Assembly: GCA_965221035.1 (NCBI GenBank)
Contig: OZ244860.1
Coordinates: 2,480,001 to 2,544,000, forward strand
DNA from: UBA6522 sp965221035
GTDB taxonomy: Bacteria > Pseudomonadota > Gammaproteobacteria > Steroidobacterales > Rariloculaceae
Direction: 5' to 3'
Length of the DNA stretch: 64,000 bases
Positions 18,636 to 26,909 of the stretch are shown here, piece by piece. Within the stretch, counting starts at the first letter, position 1, and every line of letters starts with the position of its first letter. The position numbers and the translations under genes were made by a program. The notes beneath the pieces were generated by a model. It saw only the letters and a list, made by a program, of their open reading frames with translations, was not told the DNA's origin and searched no databases.

Positions 18636-19436
18636 GTGTTGAAGCAATGGACACATGCATGGCCGCTGGCAACCCTGATCGTTGCCATGACGGCCCACTC
18701 GCAGGAGTCTCTCCCGGAGCGGGTCGACGGCGAACCGAATTTCAACGGCATCTGGCAGGCCATGGGCACGGCCTACTGGAACATCGAGGCGCATTCGGCG
18801 GAGCCTCTGGCCGACTTCTGGCAATTGGGCGCGCTCGGCGCCATACCGGCCGGCCAAGGCGTCGTGGTGGACGGCACCATCCCGTACCTGCCGGAAGCGC
18901 TCGAAAAACGCGCCGAGAATCGCGCCGGATGGCCCCGGTCGGACCCCGAAACCAATTGCTACTTGCCGGGAATTCCGCGGGCCAACTACATGGCATATCC
19001 CTTTCAGATCGTACAAGGCGGTGGCGGCACGGACATCCTGTTCGTCTATGAATACGCCAGCGCGAATCGCATGATTCACATGTCGGACCACATGGAACCG
19101 CCCGTGGACACCTGGATGGGCCGCTCAAATGGCTACTGGGACGGGGATACGCTCGTCGCCGTCACCACCGGCTTCAACGGCAAGACCTGGTTCGACCGCG
19201 CCGGCAACCATCACAGTCCAGCCATGCGGGTGACCGAGCGATTCACGCTGACTGGCGGGAATCACATTCAATACGAGGTCACGATCGAAGACCCCAACAC
19301 GTTTTCCCGACCTTGGCAGATGGCCATGCCGCTTTATCGGCGTGTGGAACCCCATGCGCAAATTCTCGAGTACAAGTGCGTGCCATTTGTCGAAGAAATG
19401 TTCTACAAGGATTTGGAACTCCCGGAACAGGAGTAG
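18636..19436 (+). CDS. Exported protein with GYWDGDTLVAVT motif
   Basis: This 266-aa member of the same exported family contains GEPNFNGIWQAMG, CYLPGIPRANYMAYPFQI, FVYEYASANRMIHMSDH, NGYWDGDTLVAVTTGFNGKTW and VTERFTLTGG. GTG 18636 was preferred over ATG 18570 because an AGGAGG lies 9 nt upstream and the product then starts with a normal leader (LKQWTHAWPLATLIVAMTAHS). Asp replaces the usual Glu in the W-E-G-D-T motif. It lies 51 nt upstream of a DUF6152 gene, repeating the pairing seen at 2849/3346 in opposite order. Confidence 0.75.
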   Translation: MLKQWTHAWPLATLIVAMTAHSQESLPERVDGEPNFNGIWQAMGTAYWNIEAHSAEPLADFWQLGALGAIPAGQGVVVDGTIPYLPEALEKRAENRAGWPRSDPETNCYLPGIPRANYMAYPFQIVQGGGGTDILFVYEYASANRMIHMSDHMEPPVDTWMGRSNGYWDGDTLVAVTTGFNGKTWFDRAGNHHSPAMRVTERFTLTGGNHIQYEVTIEDPNTFSRPWQMAMPLYRRVEPHAQILEYKCVPFVEEMFYKDLELPEQE

Positions 19437-19487
19437 CCGAAACACTATCCACAGGCCACCGATCCACTTTTTCAGGAGATCGATCAG

Positions 19488-19913
19488 ATGCGAATTCAAT
19501 CCAGGTACATGCTCTTGAGTGCTGCGATGTCGATAATTGCCGGGTCCGCTCCGGCACTTGCCCACCATTCCTTCGCGGCCGAGTTCGACGCGAATCGTCC
19601 GGTCAACCTGGACGGCGTGGTCGTGATGTTCGAGTGGGTCAATCCCCATTCCTGGTTGCATATCGACGTCACCACGGAAGACGGCACCGTGGAGCGATGG
19701 CGGGTGGAAGGTGGAGCGCCGAGCACATTACTGCGCCGCGGCTGGAATCGAAACTCGTTGCCGGCGGGCACCCGGGTCATGGTGGACGGCTTCCAGGCGA
19801 AGGACGGCTCGCCCCGAGCCAACGCGCGCGACATCGTCTTCCCGGACGGCAGGCGACTGTTCCTGGGCTCGACTCGAATCGGTGCGCCTTACGAGAACGA
19901 GGAACGGGAATAG
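19488..19913 (+). CDS. Exported DUF6152-family protein
   Basis: This 141-aa protein has a leader ending SAPALA, then HHSFAAEFDANRPV, the second motif FEWVNPHSWLHIDV, and RRGWNRNSLPAGTRVMVDG. It is close to the copy at 2849 over its whole length. Cleavage after ALA would leave His-His-Ser at the mature N-terminus. The start at 19488 has a CAGGAGATCG ribosome site. It sits between the W-D-G-D-T protein and a TonB receptor in one orientation; the 182-nt gap to the receptor contains three imperfect 9-bp GATGCAGCC repeats. Confidence 0.85.
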   Translation: MRIQSRYMLLSAAMSIIAGSAPALAHHSFAAEFDANRPVNLDGVVVMFEWVNPHSWLHIDVTTEDGTVERWRVEGGAPSTLLRRGWNRNSLPAGTRVMVDGFQAKDGSPRANARDIVFPDGRRLFLGSTRIGAPYENEERE

Positions 19914-20095
19914 GCTCTCGTATTCGATGCAGCCGATGCAGCCGATGCGGCGTCATCGGTTGGATCAATGGCGTGATTGACTCGATTTCCGCCAACCGTT
20001 AGCATCATCGAACCGCGCCGTTCGGTTTGTTTGGCGTTCGAACGGGCGTAGTTTTTGCAAGGGTATGCGGCTGCCGCAGACCCGGAGGGAGTGCA

Positions 20096-23000
20096 GTGAA
20101 CAGAATAAAATGCCTTGAATCCTTGCGCGCCTTGAGTTTTCTTTCAGTTGCATTGGCAACGATCGTTGCGATCCTGCCAATTGGTTCGGCCTTCGCGCAG
20201 GACCCACCGGAGTCCGAAGCGGCGATCACGCTGGAGGAGATCACCGTCACGGGTTCGCTTATCCGCCGCGATGACTTCAGTTCGGCGACACCGACGACAG
20301 TCTTCGACAGCGACTACCTGGACAACCTGGGAATCGTCAATCTAGGCGATGCTATCGCACAGATTCCCGCCAACATCAACACCAACAACCCGGCCGTGGG
20401 CGCCGGTGCGTTTGGTCCCGGCAGCAACTTCTTCAACGGTTCCTCGATCGCCAATCTCCGGGGTCTGAATCCCTTCTTCGGCAGCCGCACGCTGACGCTC
20501 GTGGACTCGCGCCGGCACGTGCCGACGAACCAGGGAGATGGCGTCGACCTGAACTTCATCCCCACGGTACTCATCGACCGGATGGAGGTCGTGACCGGGG
20601 GCGCATCGGCTTCCTATGGATCCGGCGCCATCGGCGGCGTGACCAATATCCTGCTCGACCGCACGCTGGACGGATTCCGCGCTGAAATCGACTTTGCCGA
20701 TACGACGCGGGGCGACGCCGGTGATTCCCATGTCGGTCTGGCCTGGGGCACCCCGATCGGCGAAGGCGGAAGGGGAGGAAACTTCGTGATCGGCGTCGAG
20801 GTAGAGGACCTGGCCGACATGCCCAACTGCGGATTGTCCGGCCGCGACTGGTGCGCGCAGAATGTCGGCACTATCCAGAACCCGAACTGGCCGGATGACG
20901 GCAATCCGGAGCACATCATCCGCGGAGGGCTCCGCGGCGCCTGGAGCAGTCCCAACGGATTGTTCTGGCTGCCCGGCCTTGGCGGTCGGACACCCAATGC
21001 CGGCGGTGTCGTGCCGGGCGTGCAGTTCACCGCCGACGGTCGCGGCCTGATCGACTACGACCCGGGCATGTGGGGGGACGACTTCTTCGATGGTACGGCT
21101 ATCGGCGGTGACGGCATGGGTCTCTACGAAGACTCGCGCCTGAGATCCAATGTCGAACGAAACGTCGTGTATGCAAGTTATACGACGCAGTTTGCCGACG
21201 ACCTGGGTTTCTTTGCCGAAGCTTCGCTGGGCGAGGTTTCCACATGGTCCCCAAGCACCGGGCAGGCATCCAACTATTGGTGCATGCGCTCCGACTACGC
21301 CTTTATCGATCCCCGTTACACCGGTGGTGACACGACAATTCGCGATTTCATCCTTGAACAGGAAGCGAACGCCGGATTCTTTGCCGGACCGTTCCCGTGC
21401 TGGGGCGGCGGTGTGCCGATTCGCAAGAGCTGGTTCGGTCAGATCGACTACGGCAATGCGACCACGACCGATCTGACCCGCTTCGCCTTCGGCCTGGACG
21501 GACGGTTCGGCGATTCCTCGTGGACCTGGAACGCCTATGCCCAATTCGGCGAGTCCGACCGCACTCAATCGGTCAACGATGTGGCCTTCGAGAATCGTTG
21601 GGGATATGGTTTCGATGCGGTGATCGATCCGGCCACCGGCCAGCCCGCCTGCCGTGTCGATGTGGACCCCGGCATCACCACTCCCCATCTGGTAGCACCC
21701 TTCTATAGCGTGCCGGGTCGCTTGCTGGCCAACCCGGTCCTGTCGGAGGGATGCGTGCCCATCAACATCCTGGGCCAGAACCTGACCGACGAGATGCGCG
21801 AATACGGCTGGGGCTTTCTGCGCGAAGACACGGTCGTCAAGCAGGACATGTACGAATTCCTGAGTTCCGGCGACATCGGTGCCGGCTTTGGTGCCGGTCC
21901 CATCCGGGCGGCCGCAGGCATCTCGTTCCGCAAGGAGTCCATTTCCAATGTCGGCGCCGAGGAACTCGGCCCCCTGCGCACGGATTTCGCTATCCAGTAC
22001 GGTGAATCGTTCGGTGGCGACGTGGACGTACTGGAGTACTTCGGCGAGCTTGATATCCCGCTACACGAGAATGTCGACATCCAGGTGGCCGCGCGCCAAT
22101 CCTCATACGAGCACACGGCGGGCCGCGGCACTCCCGTTCCGGGCGAGCAGTACAGCCACGACATCACCACCTGGAAACTGGGCGGCGCTTGGGATGTCGT
22201 GCCCTCGTTCAGGGTCCGGTTCAGCACATCCAAGGACATCCGTGCGCCGAACTTCCGCGAACTCTACTATGGCCAGATCTTTGTTCCGGGAAGTTTTTTC
22301 GGCTTCGTGGACAATCCCTGGACGCAGAACACAATGGACCCGGTGCAATCCGCACTGTATGGCGGTCCGGACGTGAAGCCGGAGGAAGCCGATACCAACA
22401 CCATCGGGTTCGTTATCCAGCCGGCGGGGACGAATCTGCGGTTGGGACTGGACTACTACGAGATCGACCTGCAGGATGCGATTACCCCGGCAAACCTGGG
22501 ACTGAACCTCGACCTGTGCTACGACGGCAATCAGGAGGCCTGCGACCGGATGTCCGGGACCACGACGCCGTGGCGGGACCCGGCGATGGACCACCTTGGT
22601 ATGGGCGTGCCGGGAGGAATGGATTCCGTGCCCTGTCCGGCTACCTGCTTCGTGGATATTGAAACCCAGTACCATACTGCGTTCAACTTCAGAAGGTATG
22701 AAACTTCGGGGCTGGATTTCACCTTTGACTGGATCACTCCGCTGCCGGTGGGCACCTTCAATCTGCGGGTGATCGGTTCTCGGACGTTTCACCAGATTAT
22801 TCAGCCCAATGCGACCAATCCCAATCTGTTCGAGGATCTGGCCGGGGTCACGGGCAATGCCGTCAGTTTTCTTTCGGACTGGGCGGCGGCACCGGACCTC
22901 ACTGCCAACGTGATTGCAACCTGGGTCCGCGACCGGTTCAGCATTACCGGACAGATGAGGTGGATTTCGGAAGGGGTCAACGTGCCCACCCGGATCGGTC

Positions 23001-23281
23001 CCGACGACCCGGACTACAGTCCGTCGCTGGACGAAAGCCAAAATGAGAACACGGTGCCGGACTATGCCGTGTACACGCTCTCGGGAACGTATGACTTCGA
23101 TACCGGAGCGGACCGGTCCATGCAGCTCTATGCCGTGGTCAACAACCTGTTTGACAAGGACCCGCCCTTCTTGGGCAGTGGCGGAGCCTTCTTCGGCACG
23201 GGAACCACGCTGGGTACGCAGCCGGTATTCTTCGACACGCTGGGACGGCGCTACAGGATTGGCTTGAGGATGGAATTCTAG
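20096..23281 (+). CDS. TonB-dependent outer-membrane receptor
   Basis: This 1061-aa protein starts at GTG 20096 after a GGAGGGA ribosome site, which gives the signal peptide ending SAFAQ. The TonB box/plug entry is EEITVTGSLIRR. The plug contains LRGLNPFFGSRTLTLVD and VVTGGASASYGSGAIGGVTNILL. The long barrel ends in RYRIGLRMEF with the terminal Phe typical of outer-membrane insertion. The sequence type (V-T-G-S, long N-rich plug) resembles receptors for carbohydrates or aromatic compounds rather than siderophores. Several Cys pairs lie in extracellular-loop-like segments (MPNCGLSGRDWCAQN, DLCYDGNQEAC). Ligand unknown; position after the PQQ/DUF6152 block suggests uptake of their substrate. 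Confidence 0.9.
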   Translation: MNRIKCLESLRALSFLSVALATIVAILPIGSAFAQDPPESEAAITLEEITVTGSLIRRDDFSSATPTTVFDSDYLDNLGIVNLGDAIAQIPANINTNNPAVGAGAFGPGSNFFNGSSIANLRGLNPFFGSRTLTLVDSRRHVPTNQGDGVDLNFIPTVLIDRMEVVTGGASASYGSGAIGGVTNILLDRTLDGFRAEIDFADTTRGDAGDSHVGLAWGTPIGEGGRGGNFVIGVEVEDLADMPNCGLSGRDWCAQNVGTIQNPNWPDDGNPEHIIRGGLRGAWSSPNGLFWLPGLGGRTPNAGGVVPGVQFTADGRGLIDYDPGMWGDDFFDGTAIGGDGMGLYEDSRLRSNVERNVVYASYTTQFADDLGFFAEASLGEVSTWSPSTGQASNYWCMRSDYAFIDPRYTGGDTTIRDFILEQEANAGFFAGPFPCWGGGVPIRKSWFGQIDYGNATTTDLTRFAFGLDGRFGDSSWTWNAYAQFGESDRTQSVNDVAFENRWGYGFDAVIDPATGQPACRVDVDPGITTPHLVAPFYSVPGRLLANPVLSEGCVPINILGQNLTDEMREYGWGFLREDTVVKQDMYEFLSSGDIGAGFGAGPIRAAAGISFRKESISNVGAEELGPLRTDFAIQYGESFGGDVDVLEYFGELDIPLHENVDIQVAARQSSYEHTAGRGTPVPGEQYSHDITTWKLGGAWDVVPSFRVRFSTSKDIRAPNFRELYYGQIFVPGSFFGFVDNPWTQNTMDPVQSALYGGPDVKPEEADTNTIGFVIQPAGTNLRLGLDYYEIDLQDAITPANLGLNLDLCYDGNQEACDRMSGTTTPWRDPAMDHLGMGVPGGMDSVPCPATCFVDIETQYHTAFNFRRYETSGLDFTFDWITPLPVGTFNLRVIGSRTFHQIIQPNATNPNLFEDLAGVTGNAVSFLSDWAAAPDLTANVIATWVRDRFSITGQMRWISEGVNVPTRIGPDDPDYSPSLDESQNENTVPDYAVYTLSGTYDFDTGADRSMQLYAVVNNLFDKDPPFLGSGGAFFGTGTTLGTQPVFFDTLGRRYRIGLRMEF

Positions 23282-23298
23282 GGGTCCGCCATGCGGCC

Positions 23299-23332
23299 AA
23301 CGCAAGGGTGCGTTCACTGGCACCCTTGCGTT
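23299..23332. terminator. Bidirectional terminator-like hairpin
   Basis: AACGCAAGGGTG and CACCCTTGCGTT form a perfect 12-bp stem with a 10-nt loop. It lies between the convergent TonB receptor and SMP-30 genes. There is no long T-tract on either side, so termination strength is uncertain. Confidence 0.65.
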
Positions 23333-24246
23333 CACCCCGCAAACCGCGGCTCCGGCAATCCCTGTATCCCAAGCCCGGTGATCCTGAACAGCGATCCCGC
23401 GCCGTATTGCGGCTTCGCGTCCTTGCGGAACCGCTCGTGGACGGCCGGATGTTTCACCCTTGCCATGGAGGTCACATAGATTTCGTCCAGACCGTCACCA
23501 CCGAACATGACCGAGGTGATGTTCCTGACCGGCATCCCGATCCTGCGCTCCACGTTCCCATCGGGGTCGTAACGAACCAGGTCGCCTGAGATCAGTTCGG
23601 CGTTCCACAGGCAACCCTCTGCGTCCACCGTGGAGCCGTCCGGAACCCCCGCGCTGCCCCTGGTGTCAGCGAAAACGCGCTTGTTGGAGAGCGTACCGGT
23701 GTCGATATCGTAGTCGTAGGCCCAGAATTCGTCGACGAAGGTATCCGCCACGTAGAAGGTCCTGTCATCGGGGCTCCAGCAGGGCCCGTTGGTGCAGATG
23801 ATGCCCTGCTCGATACGCGTCACGGAGAAATCCGGATCCAGCCTCCACAGCCCGCAGATGGGCAATTCCTCCTTGTCGTCCATGCCCCCGGCGATGAACC
23901 GGCCGCGACGGTCCACCTTGCCGTCATTGAGGCGCGAACGGGTCTGGTCGGCTTCGATGGGTTCGATGAGTTCCAGTTCCCGGGTTGCCGGATCGAAAAA
24001 GCAGAACCCCCCGTCAATTGCCAGGACCAGCTTGCCGTTCTCCCGCATGGCGAGGGCGCCCACATCGCAGTCCAGCGACCAATTGGCCACCCTTCCCGAC
24101 TTCGGCTCAAGGCGCCAGATCGAGGGTTTGCCTACGCGCCGGCCGGTGCCGTCCAGCCACCACAGCATGCCGGTCGCGGTGTCCCATACCGGCCCTTCGC
24201 CAAGATGATTGGCACACGCCAGCATGCATTCGATTCGTAGTGCCAT
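23332..24246 (-). CDS. SMP-30/gluconolactonase-family protein
   Basis: This 304-aa cytoplasmic six-bladed propeller has the family opening ANHLGEGPVWDTATGMLWWLD, where the Glu is a metal ligand. RLNDGKVDRRGRFIAGGMDD supplies the conserved Asn/Asp pair, and ICTNGPCWSPDDRTFYVADT and GVPDGSTVDAEGCLWNAE supply the later ligands. All expected divalent-metal residues appear present. The family hydrolyses sugar or aldonic-acid lactones. The start at 24246 lacks a leader. It converges on the TonB receptor across the hairpin at 23299. A sugar-lactone role would fit glucose-type PQQ dehydrogenases nearby, which make lactones; that is inference. Confidence 0.9.
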   Translation of the reverse strand: MALRIECMLACANHLGEGPVWDTATGMLWWLDGTGRRVGKPSIWRLEPKSGRVANWSLDCDVGALAMRENGKLVLAIDGGFCFFDPATRELELIEPIEADQTRSRLNDGKVDRRGRFIAGGMDDKEELPICGLWRLDPDFSVTRIEQGIICTNGPCWSPDDRTFYVADTFVDEFWAYDYDIDTGTLSNKRVFADTRGSAGVPDGSTVDAEGCLWNAELISGDLVRYDPDGNVERRIGMPVRNITSVMFGGDGLDEIYVTSMARVKHPAVHERFRKDAKPQYGAGSLFRITGLGIQGLPEPRFAG

Positions 24247-24346
24247 GGGTCACCCGGGCCTGATTCGCCAAATGTCCACCAACGCAATAATATGCACTTC
24301 CCTCGACAGGATGCACAGTCCTCAATGGTTCCGGGGACGGGCACAG

Positions 24347-25783
24347 ATGAAAGCAAGACACGCGGCAGCATTGTTTTTTCTGTTCGCATCGCTTTCCTGC
24401 CGTGCGCAGGATGCGGACCATGCCGACATTCTGTTCATCGCGATCGACGACCTGAATGACTGGGTCGGTGTCCTCGGGGGGCACCCACAGGCCAGGACGC
24501 CGAATATCGACGCGCTCGCCGCCCGCGGCATGCTGTTCGCCAACGCCCATGCGGCGGCTTCGATCTGCAACCCGTCTCGAACGGCCCTGATGCTGAGCCT
24601 GCGCCCGTCCACGACCGGCATTTACGAGAACGACCCGAGTTGGCTTGACTACGAACACCTGGCCGAGCTGCCGACCATACCCGGGCATTTTCGCGATCAT
24701 GGTTATCGCACGCTCGGTGCGGGCAAGATTTTCCACGCCCACACCTACTACCCGGACGCATTCAGGGGCTACCACGACGCCCGCGCCTGGGACGCCTACT
24801 ATCCATCGTTTGATCGCCAGCTGCCGGACGAAATCGCTCCCCTGGAGCGGCCTGCCAACGGCAACCCCATCACCTTCAATATCGACTGGTCCCACGTGGT
24901 GGCCGATGATCGGGCCATGGGCGACGGACAGGTGGCGGCGTGGATTTCGGAGAGGCTTCTCGACTCCGCGGACGGGCCTCGGTTCATCGCCGCTGGGATC
25001 TACCGCCCTCATCCTCCATGGTTTGTGCCCCAGGCCTATTTCGACGCGCATCCGCTGGCGGACATCGTCCTGCCCGCCGTCCTGGACAACGACCTGGACG
25101 ATGTCTCGGAAATAGGACGCGAATTCACCCAGGACTCGACCATGCCGGCCCTTGATCTGTACCAATGGGTGGTCCAGGCGAACAAGTGGGCCGAGGGCGT
25201 ACAGGCCTACCTGGCCAGCGTGACGTTCGCCGACGCCATGGTCGGGCAAATCATAGACGCCCTGGACCGGAGCGGCCGCGCCGACAACACCATCATCGTA
25301 CTCTGGTCCGATCACGGCTGGCACCTGGGCGAGAAGCAGCGGTGGCGCAAGCAGACGTTGTGGGAAGAGTCCACCCGGGTACCGCTGATCTTCGTCGTGC
25401 CCGGCGTGACCACCCCGGGCAGCCGCAGCGAACGAACCGTTTCCTTGCTGGACATCTTTCCCACCCTGGCGGGGCTTGCGGGCATCGACGTCCCCGAACA
25501 CCTTGAGGGGACCAGTCTTGTGCCGCTCCTTGAGGACCCCGGCGCGGAATGGAATCGCCCCGCGATTTCCACGCATCTGTTCGGCAATCATGCGGTGCGC
25601 GGCGAGCGTTACCGCTATATTCGCTACGTTGACGGTAGCGAGGAACTGTACGATCACGACACGGATCCCAACGAATGGCACAATCTTGTCGGCGACCCCG
25701 GCCATGCCGATGTGAAGGCGGAACTGGCGAACTGGCTGCCGGTCGAGGATGCGCCGGACCTGCGGTTCGCCGGTGCGCCATAG
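24347..25783 (+). CDS. Exported Cys-type sulfatase (iduronate-2-sulfatase-like)
   Basis: This 478-aa alkaline-phosphatase-superfamily enzyme has metal-binding ILFIAIDDLNDW near the N-terminus and the type-I sulfatase signature CNPSR with Cys74. The cysteine would have to be converted to formylglycine by a maturase (FGE or anaerobic SME) that is not in this window. Later landmarks are GIYRPHPPWFVP, VLWSDHGWHLGEKQRWRKQTLWEESTRVP (two fragments of one catalytic block) and the C-terminal ELYDHDTDPNEWHNLV. Start 24347 gives a leader (HAAALFFLFASLSC); two upstream in-frame ATGs do not. Likely substrate: sulfated polysaccharide or sulfate ester. It is divergent from the SMP-30 gene. Confidence 0.9.
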   Translation: MKARHAAALFFLFASLSCRAQDADHADILFIAIDDLNDWVGVLGGHPQARTPNIDALAARGMLFANAHAAASICNPSRTALMLSLRPSTTGIYENDPSWLDYEHLAELPTIPGHFRDHGYRTLGAGKIFHAHTYYPDAFRGYHDARAWDAYYPSFDRQLPDEIAPLERPANGNPITFNIDWSHVVADDRAMGDGQVAAWISERLLDSADGPRFIAAGIYRPHPPWFVPQAYFDAHPLADIVLPAVLDNDLDDVSEIGREFTQDSTMPALDLYQWVVQANKWAEGVQAYLASVTFADAMVGQIIDALDRSGRADNTIIVLWSDHGWHLGEKQRWRKQTLWEESTRVPLIFVVPGVTTPGSRSERTVSLLDIFPTLAGLAGIDVPEHLEGTSLVPLLEDPGAEWNRPAISTHLFGNHAVRGERYRYIRYVDGSEELYDHDTDPNEWHNLVGDPGHADVKAELANWLPVEDAPDLRFAGAP

Positions 25784-25853
25784 GGGGCGCTTCCGCCGGG
25801 CCGTGGCAAGGCGGCACCGGACTCGAACCGTAACCATTGAGAAGGAGAAGACA

Positions 25854-26888
25854 TTGACAATCAGAACCCTGGCCACGCTCGTACTCGTGGCCGTTGCACC
25901 GACACTTGCCCAGGGCCACCATAGCGTTGCGGCGGTATTCGACACGGCCGCGGTGGTGGAAGCCGAAGGCGAGGTGGCCGAGCTTTCCTGGCGCAATCCC
26001 CATGTGCGATTCCAGCTCCGCGGCACCGATGAGGACGGCGCCCCGCGGGAATGGAACGTGGAGATGACATCGCTCACCAATCTCAGGCGCGACGGCATTT
26101 CGGGCCAGCTCGTCAACGAGGGCGACTGGGTCCGCGTGGCCGGCAACCCCGGCAGAAGGGATTCGAGCATGATCTACCTGGAAAACATTCTCCGGGCAGA
26201 CGGCGAGGAGGTGGTGCTCGAGCCGCGGGGCGAACCGCGCTGGGCCGATGAGACGCTGGGCCGCGCCGGCCCCATCGGCCCCGGCGATCCGTCGGCTCCT
26301 GAACTCGGCATCTTTCGGGTCTGGAGCACGCCGCGGGACCAGGGGCTGCTCATTCCGCAGGATTCAAATCCGAATTTCGATTTCGACGTTTATCCGCTTA
26401 CGCCGGCGGCCCGCGCCTCGGTCGACGGGTTCGACCCGGTCGAGGACAATCCGGTCCTCAACTGTGTCTCCAAGGGCATGCCGACTATCATGGAGCAGCC
26501 CTACCCGATGCAGTTTTTTCACCAGGGCGACGACATCGTGCTTCACATGGAGGAGTACGACACGCTTCGGATGATCCACATGGACCCGGACGCGACCGAC
26601 GAAAACGAGCCCACGTCCAAGCTCGGGTTCTCAACCGGGAGGTGGGAAGGCGATACGCTCGTGGTGCGTACCACGAAGTCCGACTGGCCCTGGTTCGACG
26701 TGGTCGGCACACCTCAAAGCCAGGATTCGGAAATGCTCGAGCGGTTCACGCTCAGCGAGGACGGCAGCCGGCTGGACTACTCGCTGACGGTTACCGATCC
26801 GGCCAACTTCACCGAGCCGGTGATGCTGACCAAGTTCTGGGTCTGGTATCCGGAAATGACCGTTGAATCCTTCCAGTGCCGCATTTGA
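25854..26888 (+). CDS. Fusion: N-terminal DUF6152 domain plus GRWEGDTLVV domain, exported
   Basis: This 344-aa protein starts at TTG 25854, 5 nt after a GAAGGAGA ribosome site. The leader ends PTLAQG and is followed by HHSVAAVFD. The first about 130 residues are DUF6152 (LSWRNPHVRFQL is the W-x-N-P-H motif). Residues about 150-344 match the exported family: FRVWSTP, CVSKGMPTIMEQPYPMQFF, STGRWEGDTLVVRTTKSDW and LERFTLSEDGSRLDYSLTVTDP. Two domains encoded by separate neighbouring genes elsewhere in the window are joined here, which is good evidence that they act together. It is followed by the alpha/beta hydrolase-domain gene 21 nt later. Confidence 0.8.
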   Translation: MTIRTLATLVLVAVAPTLAQGHHSVAAVFDTAAVVEAEGEVAELSWRNPHVRFQLRGTDEDGAPREWNVEMTSLTNLRRDGISGQLVNEGDWVRVAGNPGRRDSSMIYLENILRADGEEVVLEPRGEPRWADETLGRAGPIGPGDPSAPELGIFRVWSTPRDQGLLIPQDSNPNFDFDVYPLTPAARASVDGFDPVEDNPVLNCVSKGMPTIMEQPYPMQFFHQGDDIVLHMEEYDTLRMIHMDPDATDENEPTSKLGFSTGRWEGDTLVVRTTKSDWPWFDVVGTPQSQDSEMLERFTLSEDGSRLDYSLTVTDPANFTEPVMLTKFWVWYPEMTVESFQCRI

Positions 26889-26909
26889 GCGCAGTATTCG
26901 GAGAATGAA

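Noticed and set aside
17553..19091. 512-codon minus-strand frame across the end of the second PQQ gene
   Set aside because: It covers two well-supported plus-strand genes and has no ribosome site or recognisable domain.
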